Assembly: GCA_038745585.1 (NCBI GenBank)
Contig: JBCDLH010000007.1
Coordinates: 62,001-126,000 of the forward strand
DNA: 64,000 nucleotides
Direction: 5' to 3'
Source: HLUCCA09 sp038745585
Lineage (GTDB): Bacteria > Pseudomonadota > Alphaproteobacteria > Rhodobacterales > Rhodobacteraceae
Position numbers and translations under genes: made by a program. Below the pieces are notes generated by a model. It was not told the DNA's origin, ran no database searches, and worked only from the letters and a program-made list of their open reading frames with translations. How positions within the stretch are numbered: the stretch's first letter is position 1; each line of letters begins with the position of its first letter. Below are positions 16,700 to 25,707 of this stretch, one piece after another.

Positions 16700-17706
16700 A
16701 CCGCTTTTCCTCGGAAGAGGCCGGTTGGCCGGTAAAGCAGCACGATCACAAGGATCGTAAACGAGACCGCGAACTTGTAGTCGGTACTCAGGAGTTGGAG
16801 AAGCCCGTCCGGCGCCCAGTCTTCTGGCCCAAGATAGGAGACGACCCGCCGGAACGCGTAGGTAAAGGTTACCTCGGAAAACGCGATGATAAAGCCGCCG
16901 GCGATCGCGCCCAATGGGCTCCCCAACCCGCCGACGATCGCCGCCGCGAAGATCGGCAGCAGGAGCTGAAAATAGGTGAAGGGCTTAAAGGACTTATCGA
17001 GCCCATAGAGCACGCCCGCAATCGTCGCCAACGCGGCGGTGATCAGCCAGGCGACCATAACGACGCGCTCGGGGTTGATGCCCGACAACAGCGCCAGATC
17101 TTCGTTGTCGGAAAAAGCGCGCATGGATTTGCCGGTGCGCGTCTTGTTGAGAAACCAAAAGAGCAGCGCCACGGCAATCGCGGCGACGACGATGGTGAGC
17201 CCCTGGCTCGTCCGGAAGGCCAATCCCTCGTCGAGGCCGGTCATCTCGCGAAAGGTGCGCGCGGAGATGATAAAGCGCTCGCCGTCCGAAAAGCGCTGGT
17301 CGTCGACGCCGATGATGAAGCGCACAAGGCCGTTGAGCACAAACATCACGCCCATCGAGACGATGACGAGGATCACGGGCTTGGCCTTTTGCGCGCGGTA
17401 GAAGCGGTAAACGACGCGGTCCGTCCCGAGAAGAAGGAGCGCACACACGGCGATCCCAAAGGGCAGGGCGAGGAGCGCTGTGGGCAGCGGCCCCAGCGAG
17501 ATCCCGAGCGCCTGAAAGCCCCAGGTAAAGAGGATCGTCGCCATCGCGCCGAAGGCCATCGTATCCCCATGGGCGAAGTTCGAGAACCGCAGGATGCCGT
17601 AGATCAGCGTGACCCCGAGCGCGCCGAGCGCCAGTTGCGCGCCATAGGACGTCGCCGGGATCAGGACGAAATTGGCGAAGACGATGAAGGAGTTGAGGAA
17701 ATCCAT
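16696..17706 (-). CDS. livH: Branched-chain amino acid ABC transporter permease LivH
   Basis: A 336-residue permease with about eight hydrophobic helices. It has LGALGVTLIYGILRFSNFAH near residue 27 and the cytoplasmic EAA-like loop GKSMRAFSDNEDLALLSGIN near 192-210, both standard LivH features. The C-terminus YRPTGLFRGKAV is the common end of this family. Its ATG overlaps the stop of the upstream small gene (TGATG) and its stop overlaps the livM start, so the three are translationally coupled. Confidence 0.95.
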   Translation of the reverse strand: MDFLNSFIVFANFVLIPATSYGAQLALGALGVTLIYGILRFSNFAHGDTMAFGAMATILFTWGFQALGISLGPLPTALLALPFGIAVCALLLLGTDRVVYRFYRAQKAKPVILVIVSMGVMFVLNGLVRFIIGVDDQRFSDGERFIISARTFREMTGLDEGLAFRTSQGLTIVVAAIAVALLFWFLNKTRTGKSMRAFSDNEDLALLSGINPERVVMVAWLITAALATIAGVLYGLDKSFKPFTYFQLLLPIFAAAIVGGLGSPLGAIAGGFIIAFSEVTFTYAFRRVVSYLGPEDWAPDGLLQLLSTDYKFAVSFTILVIVLLYRPTGLFRGKAV

Positions 17707-18059
17707 CAGATCGGCTCCTCTAAGATATCACATCGACCCTCTGCGCGCAGCGCGTCGACGACCAAGGAATAGCTGTGCAGCGAAAGAAACGCCGTCCCGC
17801 TGCGGGGTTCCACCGTCATCAGAACCGGCCCACCGAGCCTTAGGGAGACCAAAGCCCAAACCCCGGAAAACCCACCCTCCAAGAAAGTCGCTGGATAGGG
17901 GCCGAACTCGCTATCGGACGGCAGACTGACCGCTGCTAAAGCTCCATTCATGTCGATGCGGGCCGTCATGGGAAGGCGTTCCACCTCGTCGCCGTAGATG
18001 TCGTTCCCGAAGGCGGAGGCCCATGTCGCGAAAGTACATGTCAGGAGGAAAAGCGACAT
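17706..18059 (-). CDS. Small predicted secreted protein within the liv operon
   Basis: A 117-residue protein with a short hydrophobic N-terminus (MSLFLLTCTFATWASA) that looks like a signal peptide cleaved near residue 16. The mature part contains no motif I recognise; it looks beta-rich (TARIDMNGALAAVSLPSD, VSLRLGGPVLMTVEP) and has one cysteine near the C-terminus. It begins 3 bp after livF and overlaps livH in TGATG, so it is translated with the transporter. It is not a standard liv component. Function unknown. Confidence 0.7.
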   Translation of the reverse strand: MSLFLLTCTFATWASAFGNDIYGDEVERLPMTARIDMNGALAAVSLPSDSEFGPYPATFLEGGFSGVWALVSLRLGGPVLMTVEPRSGTAFLSLHSYSLVVDALRAEGRCDILEEPI

Positions 18060-18062
18060 CCC

Positions 18063-18905
18063 TCAGCCTCCCAGGAAGGACCGGCGCACTTCGGGGTCCG
18101 CGAGCAGCTCCGCCCCCGTCCCGGTATAGGCGTTGCGCCCCTGCACGAGCACGTAGCCGGTATCGGCGATCTCCAGCGCCTGCCGCGCGTTCTGTTCCAC
18201 CATCAGGATCGAAATGCCCGTGCGCGCCACTTCGATGATCCGGTCGAAGAGCTCATCCATCACAATGGGGCTCACACCGGCGGTAGGCTCGTCGAGCATC
18301 AGCACCGTCGGCTTCGTCATCAACGCGCGCCCCACGGCCACCTGCTGGCGCTGCCCGCCCGATAGCTCGCCCGCCGCCTGCCGCCGCTTCTCGTGCAGGA
18401 TCGGAAAGAGCGTATAGACCTGCTCCATCGTCTCGCCGATGCCGTCCTCACGCAGAAATGCCCCCATTTCGAGGTTCTCCTCGACGCTCATCGACGTGAA
18501 GATATTGTTCGTCTGCGGCACAAAGGCCATGCCCTCGGCCACCCGCGCCTGCGGCGTGAGCCGCGTGATATCGCGCCCCCCAAGGCGGACGGCGCCTTCG
18601 CGGAGGTTCAGCATACCAAAGACCGCCTTCATCGCGGTCGACTTGCCCGCGCCATTGGGCCCGACGATGACCGATATCTCGCCCCGGTCGACGGCGATGG
18701 TGCAAGTATGGAGAATGTCCGCGCCGCGCCCGTAGCCGCCGGTCATCGCGTCCCCGATCAACACCGGCTCCCCCGCGCGCCCCGTCCCCGCGCGCGCTTC
18801 GGTCTCGGTGCCCGCCGCCCGCAGCGTCCCGCCGCCAGGCTTGGTGATCGAGAGATCTTTGTTTCCGCGATCCTCCCTCAGCGCGTCATATCGGTTGTCG
18901 CTCAC
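18063..18905 (-). CDS. livF: Branched-chain amino acid ABC transporter ATP-binding protein LivF
   Basis: A 280-residue ABC ATPase: Walker A GPNGAGKST, Q loop FVPQTNNIF, signature LSGGQRQQVAVGRAL, Walker B VLMLDEPTAGVSP and the switch-histidine region replaced by VEQNARQAL as usual for LivF. The first 50 or so residues are an extra N-terminal segment (rich in R, G, E and T) not found in E. coli LivF; a later start is possible, since the ABC domain begins near GEPVLIGDAMTGGYGRG. It works as a LivF-LivG heterodimer. Confidence 0.94.
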   Translation of the reverse strand: MSDNRYDALREDRGNKDLSITKPGGGTLRAAGTETEARAGTGRAGEPVLIGDAMTGGYGRGADILHTCTIAVDRGEISVIVGPNGAGKSTAMKAVFGMLNLREGAVRLGGRDITRLTPQARVAEGMAFVPQTNNIFTSMSVEENLEMGAFLREDGIGETMEQVYTLFPILHEKRRQAAGELSGGQRQQVAVGRALMTKPTVLMLDEPTAGVSPIVMDELFDRIIEVARTGISILMVEQNARQALEIADTGYVLVQGRNAYTGTGAELLADPEVRRSFLGG

Positions 18906-18945
18906 ACTGTCTCCAACTCCACTGCCCGTTCATTCTCCCAGGCGC

Positions 18946-18974
18946 TTTCATCTTGGCCGAAATACTCCGGCGGG
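18946..18974 (-). repeat. Diverged copy of the dispersed intergenic repeat
   Basis: Lies in the 149-bp gap between livG and livF. On the plus strand TTTCATCTTGGCCGAAATAC then TCCGGCGGG parallels the repeat at 58186-58218 (TTCTTCTTG...AAATAT...CCGCCGG) in order and spacing but not base for base. I place it in the same family with moderate confidence. Confidence 0.5.
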
Positions 18975-19054
18975 TCTGGGGGGTTTGGGGGCTGGCCTCC
19001 CAGCCTTGCCACGCGCGCTTCGCCCATCCTCCAAATGTCCCTCGAAACCGCCCG

Positions 19055-19843
19055 CTACCGCGCCGCCTCGGTCACGGTTTTGTTCTTCAATCCCGTCCCC
19101 AAATAGGCCTCGATCACCTGGTCGTTCGCTTTGATCTCGTCGATCGTGCCCTCCGCGAGCACCTTGCCCTCGGCCATCACGATCACCGGATCGCAAAGCC
19201 GCCCGATGAAATCCATGTCGTGCTCGATCATGCAAAAGGTGTAGCCGCGCTCGGTGTTGAGCCGTTGGATCGCCTCACCCACCGTGCGCAGGAGCGTCCG
19301 GTTGACGCCCGCGCCGACCTCGTCGAGGAACACGATCTTGGCCTCGACCATCATCGTCCGTCCGAGTTCTAGGAGCTTTTTCTGCCCGCCGGAGAGGTTC
19401 CCCGCCTTTTCATCGCGCAGGTGGTCGATGGTCAGAAACTCCAAAACCTCATCGGCCTTTTGTTGCAGCGCGCGCTCCTCTTCACGGATCCGTCGCCGTC
19501 CGATCCAGGCATTGACGAGCGTCTCCCCCGATTGGCCAGGCGGCACCATCATCAGGTTCTCGCGCACACTCATCGAACTAAATTCATGGGCGATCTGGAA
19601 GGTGCGCAAGAGCCCCTTGTGGAACAGGTCGTGCGGCGCGAGCCCGGTGATGTCCTCTCCATCCATCGTCACGCGCCCCGAAGTAGGTTTAAGATTGCCC
19701 GCGATCACATTGAAAAGCGTGGTCTTTCCCGCGCCGTTTGGGCCTACGAGGCCGGTGATCGAGCCGGTCTCGATCCGAAGCGACGTGCCGTCGACGGCCC
19801 GGAAGCCGCCGAAGTGCATTTGCAGATCGGTCACTTCGATCAT
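19055..19843 (-). CDS. livG: Branched-chain amino acid ABC transporter ATP-binding protein LivG
   Basis: A 262-residue ABC ATPase from ATG 19843 (TTG 19849 would add two residues). Walker A is GPNGAGKTTLFN, the signature LSGGQKKLLELGRTMM, Walker B IVFLDEVGAGVNRTL and the switch histidine IEHDMDFIGRLCDPVIVM. The C-terminal helix ends NDQVIEAYLGTGLKNK, the LivG hallmark. Walker B has DEVGAG rather than DEPTAG; the catalytic glutamate is present. It follows the binding-protein gene after a hairpin that probably lowers its expression relative to the binding protein. Confidence 0.95.
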   Translation of the reverse strand: MIEVTDLQMHFGGFRAVDGTSLRIETGSITGLVGPNGAGKTTLFNVIAGNLKPTSGRVTMDGEDITGLAPHDLFHKGLLRTFQIAHEFSSMSVRENLMMVPPGQSGETLVNAWIGRRRIREEERALQQKADEVLEFLTIDHLRDEKAGNLSGGQKKLLELGRTMMVEAKIVFLDEVGAGVNRTLLRTVGEAIQRLNTERGYTFCMIEHDMDFIGRLCDPVIVMAEGKVLAEGTIDEIKANDQVIEAYLGTGLKNKTVTEAAR

Positions 19844-19885
19844 CGGCAAAGAGATCCTGGCATCGGGCGGAGGTCTCCATGTGCG

Positions 19886-19917
19886 AAAGCGGCCCGGAGA
19901 GGTCTCCAGGCCGCTTT
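19886..19917 (-). terminator. Hairpin between the binding-protein gene and livG
   Basis: A perfect 9-bp stem (AAAGCGGCC at 19886-19894 with GGCCGCTTT at 19909-19917) lies 18 bp past the stop of the binding-protein gene. On the minus strand it ends in TTTCG, a weak U tract. It probably acts as a partial terminator or 3' stabiliser, giving more binding protein than transporter. Confidence 0.65.
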
Positions 19918-19935
19918 GAGTGCGCTTCTACGCGC

Positions 19936-21117
19936 TTAGCGGAACTGAACCGTGGTGATCTCGCCACCTTCGATGGTGATCTGGCGATAATTGCCCGCCG
20001 ACTCACCGGGCCCGATCAACTCGACCGCCGAGGCGCCGACATAGTCGACCTCGCCGCCATCGGAGATGATCTGTAGCGCCTTGGCGAGTTCGCCGGGGAA
20101 GATCTGCTCACCCGGCGCGTTGGCCACATCCATCACGTGCTCGGCGTAGTCCGCCGGATCGATCGAGCCCGCGGCCTGCATCGCCAGAAGGATCAGCGCA
20201 GCCGCGTCATAGCTTTCCGGCGTGAAGGGCGAGGTGCTGTCAAACGCGTCGCCCACGATTTCCGAAAAGGCGGCCACACCGGGGCTGTCGGTGCCCGGGT
20301 GCTGGCCTGAAGAGCCGTCGATCTGATCGCCGAAATTCTCGGTCAGCGCGGCAGAGATCATCCCATCGGGAAAGTGGAACGTATCGAACGCGCCGGTATC
20401 GAGCGCGGCCTGGATGATGCCCGAGCCGCCCTGGTCGACATAGCCCGCGACGACGAGCCGCTCGCCGCCCGCCGCGGCCAGCGCGCCCACTTCGGCAGAG
20501 TAATCGGCCTTGCCGTCCTCGTGGGAGGCCGAGATCGTCACCGTTCCGCCGGCCTCGGTAAATGCGGCCTCAAAGGCATCGGCGAGACCCTTGCCATAGT
20601 CGTTATTGGTGTAGGTCAGCGCAACCTCGGTGATGCCAAGCTCGCTCAGCACCTCGGTCATCACAACGCCCTGACGCGCGTCGGAGGGGGCGGTTCGGAA
20701 AAAGAGGCCATTGTCCTCGGCGGATGAGAGCGCGGGCGAGGTGGCCGATGGCGAGATCATCACCATGCCGTTCGGCACCGCCACGTTCGACAGGATCGCG
20801 CCGGTCACACCCGAGCAATCCGCGCCGACGATGCCGTTGACGTTGTCGGAGGTGATCAGGCGCTCGGCCGCCGCGGTCGCGGCCGCGCTGTCGACGCAGG
20901 TCGAATCCGCGCGCACCGAGGTCACAGTCATCCCGTCGAGCAGAAGGCCAGACTCCGTGACCTCGGCCATCGCCTTCTCAGCGCCGTCGGCCATGCTGGG
21001 TGTCAACGACTCAATCGGCCCGGTATAGCCGAGGATCACCCCAAGCTTCACTTCGCCTTCCGCGAGCACGGGTGTTGCAACGAGCGCCGCGGCACTCGCC
21101 AGCAAGAGCTTCTTCAT
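19936..21117 (-). CDS. Branched-chain amino acid ABC transporter substrate-binding protein
   Basis: A 393-residue periplasmic type I binding protein. The signal peptide MKKLLLASAAALVATPVLA ends at residue 19; the mature protein starts EGEVKLGVILGYTGPIESLT, the typical LivK-type first strand. SPSATSPALSSAEDNGLFFR and YTNNDYGKGLADAFEAAF match the ligand pocket and hinge of the family. It is the first gene of the liv operon, read leftward. Ligand may be branched-chain amino acids or another small substrate; the family is broad. Confidence 0.93.
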   Translation of the reverse strand: MKKLLLASAAALVATPVLAEGEVKLGVILGYTGPIESLTPSMADGAEKAMAEVTESGLLLDGMTVTSVRADSTCVDSAAATAAAERLITSDNVNGIVGADCSGVTGAILSNVAVPNGMVMISPSATSPALSSAEDNGLFFRTAPSDARQGVVMTEVLSELGITEVALTYTNNDYGKGLADAFEAAFTEAGGTVTISASHEDGKADYSAEVGALAAAGGERLVVAGYVDQGGSGIIQAALDTGAFDTFHFPDGMISAALTENFGDQIDGSSGQHPGTDSPGVAAFSEIVGDAFDSTSPFTPESYDAAALILLAMQAAGSIDPADYAEHVMDVANAPGEQIFPGELAKALQIISDGGEVDYVGASAVELIGPGESAGNYRQITIEGGEITTVQFR

Positions 21118-21233
21118 TTTGTGTCTCCCTGTTGGGTTATGTTTCCCAGCGGCGAAGGTAGAGTGCCCGAAACGCTTTGAAAAGCGCGCAGTGCGGCCCG
21201 GGCCCCAACCTCCACAGGGAAAAGCGGCCCCAA

Positions 21234-22175
21234 TCAGGCCGTGCCGGCGGGAACGAGCCGCTTTGGGCGGGGCAGGGCGGTCTCGGCGGCCTCGGCCTCG
21301 GCCACAAGCCAGTCCCGGAACGCGGCGACTTGCGGGCGCGCCTCCGATCCCTCGGGAAAGACGATGCGGTAGCGCGCCTCGGTGGTCAGTCCGACATCAA
21401 ACGGGGCGATAAGGCGCCCCTCGGCCAGGTCCTGGGCTGCGAGCGACGAACGTCCGAGAACGACGCCCGACCCGGCGAGCGCCGCATCAAGCGCGTGGTC
21501 TGCTTGGCTAAAGCGCGGCCCGGTCAATGCGATCTCGCCGAGCCCCGCCACGCGAAACCATGTCGTCCAGTCGATCGGGGGGTCGAGAAACCGGATGTCG
21601 TCTTGGTGCAGGAGCGTGGCCGTGCGCAGATCCTCCGGTGCGCGCAGGCGTTCGGCGAGCGCAGGCGCCATCATCGGCGTCATCCAATCGGCGAGGATCG
21701 GCTTGGCATAGAGGCCCGGCCCGGCCCCATAGCCAAAGCGGATCGCGAGATCGACCGCGTCGCGCTCGAATTCGGCGAGCTTGAGCGAGGCGGCGAAGCG
21801 CAGCTCGATCTCGGGGTGCTTTTGCGCGAAATCGAAGAGGCGTGGGGCGAGCCACTTGGCGGTAAAGGCGGGCCCGGCCGTGACCGTGAGCGTCGTCGTA
21901 TCGCTGACGCGCAGGGCCGCGCGCCAGGCCGCGGCCAGCGCGCCGAACCCGTCCGTCAGCCCCGGCGCAAGCGCGCGGCCCGCATCGGTCAGCTCCACGG
22001 CGCGGTTGAGGCGTCGGAAAACCGGCCGGCCCAGATGTTCCTCAAGCGATTTGATCTGAAACGACAGCGCCGCGGGGGTGACGCCGAGCTCATCCGCGGC
22101 TTTGGCAAAGGAGAGATGCCGCGCGGCGGCCTCAAAGGCGCGTAAGGCGGTCAGGGGGGGCAGGCGGGAGGACAT
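21234..22175 (-). CDS. LysR-family transcriptional regulator (GcvA-like)
   Basis: A 313-residue regulator. The winged helix-turn-helix is at residues 5-63 (FAKAADELGVTPAALSFQIK is the recognition region) and the effector-binding domain follows from about 90. The sequence LPPLTALRAFEAAARHLSF resembles the GcvA group. ATG 22175 was chosen because the HTH begins directly after it; upstream extension is AT-rich and non-coding in appearance. It is divergent from a 44-residue ORF and a sugar dehydrogenase, which may be its target. Confidence 0.9.
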   Translation of the reverse strand: MSSRLPPLTALRAFEAAARHLSFAKAADELGVTPAALSFQIKSLEEHLGRPVFRRLNRAVELTDAGRALAPGLTDGFGALAAAWRAALRVSDTTTLTVTAGPAFTAKWLAPRLFDFAQKHPEIELRFAASLKLAEFERDAVDLAIRFGYGAGPGLYAKPILADWMTPMMAPALAERLRAPEDLRTATLLHQDDIRFLDPPIDWTTWFRVAGLGEIALTGPRFSQADHALDAALAGSGVVLGRSSLAAQDLAEGRLIAPFDVGLTTEARYRIVFPEGSEARPQVAAFRDWLVAEAEAAETALPRPKRLVPAGTA

Positions 22176-22288
22176 ATTCACACAAGTAATACTTAATCGA
22201 TCGCTTGAAAAGACTCGTTTGTCTATTGCTATAGCGAGGTTCATATACAGCGCCATCAAGACATGCTGATCTGAAAGGAGCCCACGCC

Positions 22289-22423
22289 ATGATCGAGACA
22301 TACCCCTCCGCCCGCCACCGCGCCGCCTTTGACGCCGCCCACAAGGCCCGTGCCGCTGCCTTGGGCGACTTTGCCCGCCGGCTCTTTCGCCCAGCTCAGC
22401 CCTATCGGTCGGACGACCGCTAA
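22289..22423 (+). CDS. Small ORF, 44 residues, divergent from a LysR gene
   Basis: MIETYPSARHRAAFDAAHKA followed by a short arginine-rich helix ending LFRPAQPYRSDDR. AAAGGAG seven bases upstream is a strong ribosome-binding site, and codon choice fits neighbours. The protein is basic and probably one amphipathic helix. I do not recognise a family. It is divergent from the LysR gene across 113 bp, an arrangement repeated at 41983. Confidence 0.55.
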   Translation: MIETYPSARHRAAFDAAHKARAAALGDFARRLFRPAQPYRSDDR

Positions 22424-22518
22424 AACTCGCGTGAGACGGCGCAGCAGGGCTTGATCCTCCCACAGGGCCCATATCTCAAAGCCCAGAGCTTTCTTGCCCC
22501 CTGTGAGAGGATCCTCCC

Positions 22519-23649
22519 ATGCGTCGCCTCGCCCGCCTGACATCCGCCGCCGCGCTCGGGGGCTATCTTCTCGCTGCCGCGCCCGCGCTTGCCGAAACCC
22601 GCGCCACCGAGGCCGGCGCCGTCGAAATCACGCAAATCCTGACCGGCCTCGACGTGCCCTGGGCGCTGGGCTTTCTCCCCGGTGGCGGGATGCTGATCAC
22701 CGAGCGCGACGGCGTGCTCCTTCACATCGCGCCCGACGGGACGCGGCAGAGCGTGTCGGGCGTGCCCGAGGTTGCCGCCGACGGACAGGGCGGCCTGCTC
22801 GACGTGCTGGTGCCGCGCGACTTTGCCCAGTCGCGGCAGATCTATCTCACCTTTTCCAAGCCCCAGGGGCGCGGCGCAGGCACTGCGCTCGCACGCGGGG
22901 TCCTCTCTGCCGAGGGCGCTGCCTTGCAGGGGACCGAGACGCTCTGGGAGAGCGCGCCCGGCCTTTCCGGCGGCCGGCACTTTGGCTCGCGGGTGGTCGA
23001 GGGGCGTGACGGCCTTCTCTATCTGACCACCGGTGACCGCGGCGATCGTCCATCGGCGCAAGACACCGGCAACCACAATGGCTCGGTCATCCGCCTGACA
23101 CGCGACGGTGATGTGCCGTCGTCGAACCCCCTGGTCGGGGAAAGCGGCGCCCAGCCCGAGATCTACACCTATGGCCACCGCAATCCGCAGGGAGCGGCTC
23201 TCGACGCGTCGGGCCAGCTCTGGACCGTCGAGCACGGCGCGCGGGGCGGCGACGAGGTCAACCTCATCGAAGCGGGCACGAATTACGGCTGGCCTGTGAT
23301 CTCTTACGGGCGGCACTATTCTGGCTTTCGCATCGGCGAGGGGACAGAGGCCCCAGGCCTCGCCCAACCCAAGCACTACTGGGACCCTTCGATTGCGCCA
23401 TCCGGCATGACCTTTGTCGGCGATGCGATGTTTCCCGACTGGGAGGGGGATATCCTCGTCGGCTCGCTCAACTCAGACCTGATCTCGCGGCTCGATGTCA
23501 GCGGCACAGAGGTCCGCGAAGTCGAACGCATCGCGACGCCGGAAACCCTGCGCATTCGCGATGTCCGCACCGGGCCAGACGGCGACGTGTGGTTCCTCTC
23601 CGAAGGCAACGGCGCGCTCTACCGGATGCGCGTGGCGGGGGAGAGTTGA
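22519..23649 (+). CDS. PQQ-dependent aldose sugar dehydrogenase-like protein
   Basis: A 376-residue periplasmic protein of the soluble glucose/aldose dehydrogenase family (YliI-like). It has a signal peptide through APALA (about residue 25), then a six-bladed beta-propeller with LDVPWALGFLPGGGMLITER, LYLTTGDRGDRPSAQDTGN, TYGHRNPQGAALDASGQLW and EHGARGGDEVNLIEAGTNYG, the standard active-site and PQQ-binding segments. Members oxidise sugars using PQQ, passing electrons to the respiratory chain. No PQQ synthesis genes are in the window. Confidence 0.92.
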   Translation: MRRLARLTSAAALGGYLLAAAPALAETRATEAGAVEITQILTGLDVPWALGFLPGGGMLITERDGVLLHIAPDGTRQSVSGVPEVAADGQGGLLDVLVPRDFAQSRQIYLTFSKPQGRGAGTALARGVLSAEGAALQGTETLWESAPGLSGGRHFGSRVVEGRDGLLYLTTGDRGDRPSAQDTGNHNGSVIRLTRDGDVPSSNPLVGESGAQPEIYTYGHRNPQGAALDASGQLWTVEHGARGGDEVNLIEAGTNYGWPVISYGRHYSGFRIGEGTEAPGLAQPKHYWDPSIAPSGMTFVGDAMFPDWEGDILVGSLNSDLISRLDVSGTEVREVERIATPETLRIRDVRTGPDGDVWFLSEGNGALYRMRVAGES

Positions 23650-23714
23650 GGTGTTGGCTTGGTGAGCAATCTATAGAGTTGCGCACCCCGGCACGGAGCA
23701 AAGGCCGCTAGGCC

Positions 23715-23857
23715 GCCGTGCCAGCGCCGTCCCGTCCCCACGGGTCGACGCTTTGTTGCCGTTAGTCCCTTGCTCGGAGTGGAGAGGGATTTGGCAAGGA
23801 TAATGCACTGCAGCTCTGCCGTTGCAGCGCCGACCCACGGGACGGCGCTGGCACGGC
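23715..23857. repeat. 143-bp element with 19-bp terminal inverted repeats, copy 1
   Basis: The left end GCCGTGCCAGCGCCGTCCC (23715-23733) is a perfect inverted repeat of 23839-23857. Copy 2 at 31666-31818 has the same termini and similar subterminal sequence. It fills much of the 259-bp gap between two convergent genes. No coding capacity for a transposase. Confidence 0.88.
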
Positions 23858-23908
23858 TCAACGCCCGGTTCGTCGGGTGCGTTTGATCAGAGCAGTTTAC
23901 GGTGAGGA

Positions 23909-24460
23909 TTACTCAGGCGGAGGCATCTGGTAATACGCCGTGTCGCACCATTCGTCCTCGCCGTAGAGAAAGTTCTTCTCCTCTACGCGCACCAAGTGGA
24001 ACCCCAGCTTTTCCAGGAGCTTCGCTGAGCCCACATTCCGTGGATCGAGTTCCGCGGTCAAACACGGCTCCTCTGGGAATCGCGACCAGATGCGCGGCAG
24101 GATCGCCGACAGCGCCTCAAAGGCGTAGCCCTTCCGCCAGTGGCGCGGATGAAGGATGTAGCCGATCTCAGGGCGCTTCCACATCCCGGCCTTGCCGATG
24201 CAGACGCCGTCAAGATCGAGGATGTATTCCAGGCGCATCTCTGTATCGCCGCGCATGAACGACGACAAAAAGGCCTCGGTCTGCGCCAATTCCGTGTTGG
24301 GCGGCCGGTCCCAATAGCGCATCGCCACCGGATCGGTGAAGATCTCGTGGAGCACGGTCAGGTCGTCCCACGTCGCAGGCCGCAAGAGAAGCCGGTCGGT
24401 CCTGATCGTGAGCCGGGTCATCTCAGGGGTCATTTTGGCCAGTGCTTGGGTGGTGCTCAC
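23909..24460 (-). CDS. GNAT family N-acetyltransferase
   Basis: Up to 183 residues, RimJ/RimL-like: LTIRTDRLLLRPATWDDL is the first strand-helix, and EIGYILHPRHWRKGYAFEAL contains the acetyl-CoA pyrophosphate loop. ELDPRNVGSAKLLEKLGFHL is the usual last helix. The start is uncertain: GTG 24460 lies just after the stop of the upstream regulator, while ATG 24433 and 24421 are in frame. The substrate is unknown. Probably cotranscribed with the AraC-type regulator immediately upstream. Confidence 0.85.
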   Translation of the reverse strand: MSTTQALAKMTPEMTRLTIRTDRLLLRPATWDDLTVLHEIFTDPVAMRYWDRPPNTELAQTEAFLSSFMRGDTEMRLEYILDLDGVCIGKAGMWKRPEIGYILHPRHWRKGYAFEALSAILPRIWSRFPEEPCLTAELDPRNVGSAKLLEKLGFHLVRVEEKNFLYGEDEWCDTAYYQMPPPE

Positions 24461-24466
24461 TTCGTG

Positions 24467-25486
24467 CTAGGCCGGAGCGCGCGCCGCCGCAGAGGCGCCG
24501 CGTTCGCGATAGGGCGTCGTCTCGTACTGCGCGCGATAGCATTTCGAGAAATGCGACGGCGAGGTAAAGCCGCAGGCCAGCGCCACGTTGATCACCGACA
24601 TATCGGTCTGGAGCAGCAGGTTGCGCGCCTTCTGCAAGCGCAACTCCATGTAATAGCGCTTCGGCGAGCGGTTGAGATAGCGGCGGAAGAGCCGTTCGAG
24701 CTGCCGTGTCGAGAGGCCCACATCGCGCGCCAGCAATGCAGGCGAGATCGGCTCTTCGATGTTCTGTTCCATGATCTGGATGACTTGGCCGAGCTTGGGG
24801 TGCCGCACGCCGATCCGCGAGGGGATCGAGAGCCGCTGCGTGTCCTGATCGGTGCGGATCGACGAATAGATGAGCTGATCGGCGACCGAGCCCGCCAACT
24901 CCTCGCCGTGATCGGTGGCAATAAGCTTGAGCATGAGGTCGATGGAGGCTGTCCCGCCCGCCGTCGAGATCCGGTTGCCGTCGATCACAAAGACCGATTT
25001 CGTCAGCGTCACATCGGGAAACTCTTCGGTAAAGCTGTCCTGGTTCTCCCAGTGGATCGTCGCACGCTTGTTGTCCATGAGCCCGGCCCGGGCGAGCGAA
25101 TAGCCGGCCGTGCAGAGCCCGCCCATGGTGACGCCGTGGCGCGCCTCGCGGCGCAGCCAGCTCAGCAAGCGCTTGGTCGTGGCTGCCTGAATGTCGATCC
25201 CGCCGCACAGCATCACAGTGTCGTCCCGTGTGACCTCGCCGAGATCCCCGTCGACGCCGAAGGCCACACCGTTCGAGCAGCGCACAGGCCCGCCGCCTTC
25301 GCCGACGATGCGCCATCGATAGAGCTCGCGTTCCGCCATCCGGTTGGCGATGCGCAAGGGCTCAATGGCGCAGGCAAAGCAGAGCATTGTGAATTGATCG
25401 AGCAGGACGAATACGAACTGACGCGGCTTTTCTTGCGCCGCGCCGCCCGGTCTACGCTCTGTGCTGGGAGAGGGCACCCTAGCCAT
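24467..25486 (-). CDS. GlxA/CdhR-type AraC-family transcriptional regulator
   Basis: A 339-residue regulator with an N-terminal DJ-1/PfpI-like (class I glutamine amidotransferase-like) sensor domain, about residues 20-205 (QFVFVLLDQFTMLCFACAIE, GGLCTAGYSLARAG), and a C-terminal AraC helix-turn-helix domain, about 225-325 (LARDVGLSTRQLERLFRRYL, NVALACGFTSPSHFSKCYRA). Such proteins often control catabolism of quaternary amines such as glycine betaine or carnitine; no such genes are adjacent here, so the inducer is unknown. It may control the following acetyltransferase. Confidence 0.92.
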   Translation of the reverse strand: MARVPSPSTERRPGGAAQEKPRQFVFVLLDQFTMLCFACAIEPLRIANRMAERELYRWRIVGEGGGPVRCSNGVAFGVDGDLGEVTRDDTVMLCGGIDIQAATTKRLLSWLRREARHGVTMGGLCTAGYSLARAGLMDNKRATIHWENQDSFTEEFPDVTLTKSVFVIDGNRISTAGGTASIDLMLKLIATDHGEELAGSVADQLIYSSIRTDQDTQRLSIPSRIGVRHPKLGQVIQIMEQNIEEPISPALLARDVGLSTRQLERLFRRYLNRSPKRYYMELRLQKARNLLLQTDMSVINVALACGFTSPSHFSKCYRAQYETTPYRERGASAAARAPA

Positions 25487-25707
25487 GACACCACGCTCGA
25501 ACTCGCTCCGCTAGAGGGCCAAATTCGACGCGCCTCCGCAAGAGGGAATGTGACGGGCGCTTGACAGAAGGCGCGCGCCTCGGATCGGCGTGGACGGCGC
25601 GCCGCAGCGTGTCGCGTCGTTTTGCCGTGGCGGCTTTCGCGTCGAGCGTCTATAGGCCGTGGCGCTAACGCTAACTGCCCCTCGAAGGCCCATCCAAGGA
25701 AGAAGTC

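Noticed and set aside
16795..17772. A 325-residue open frame on the plus strand
   Set aside because: Antisense to livH and of biased charged composition; the livH frame has clear permease features.
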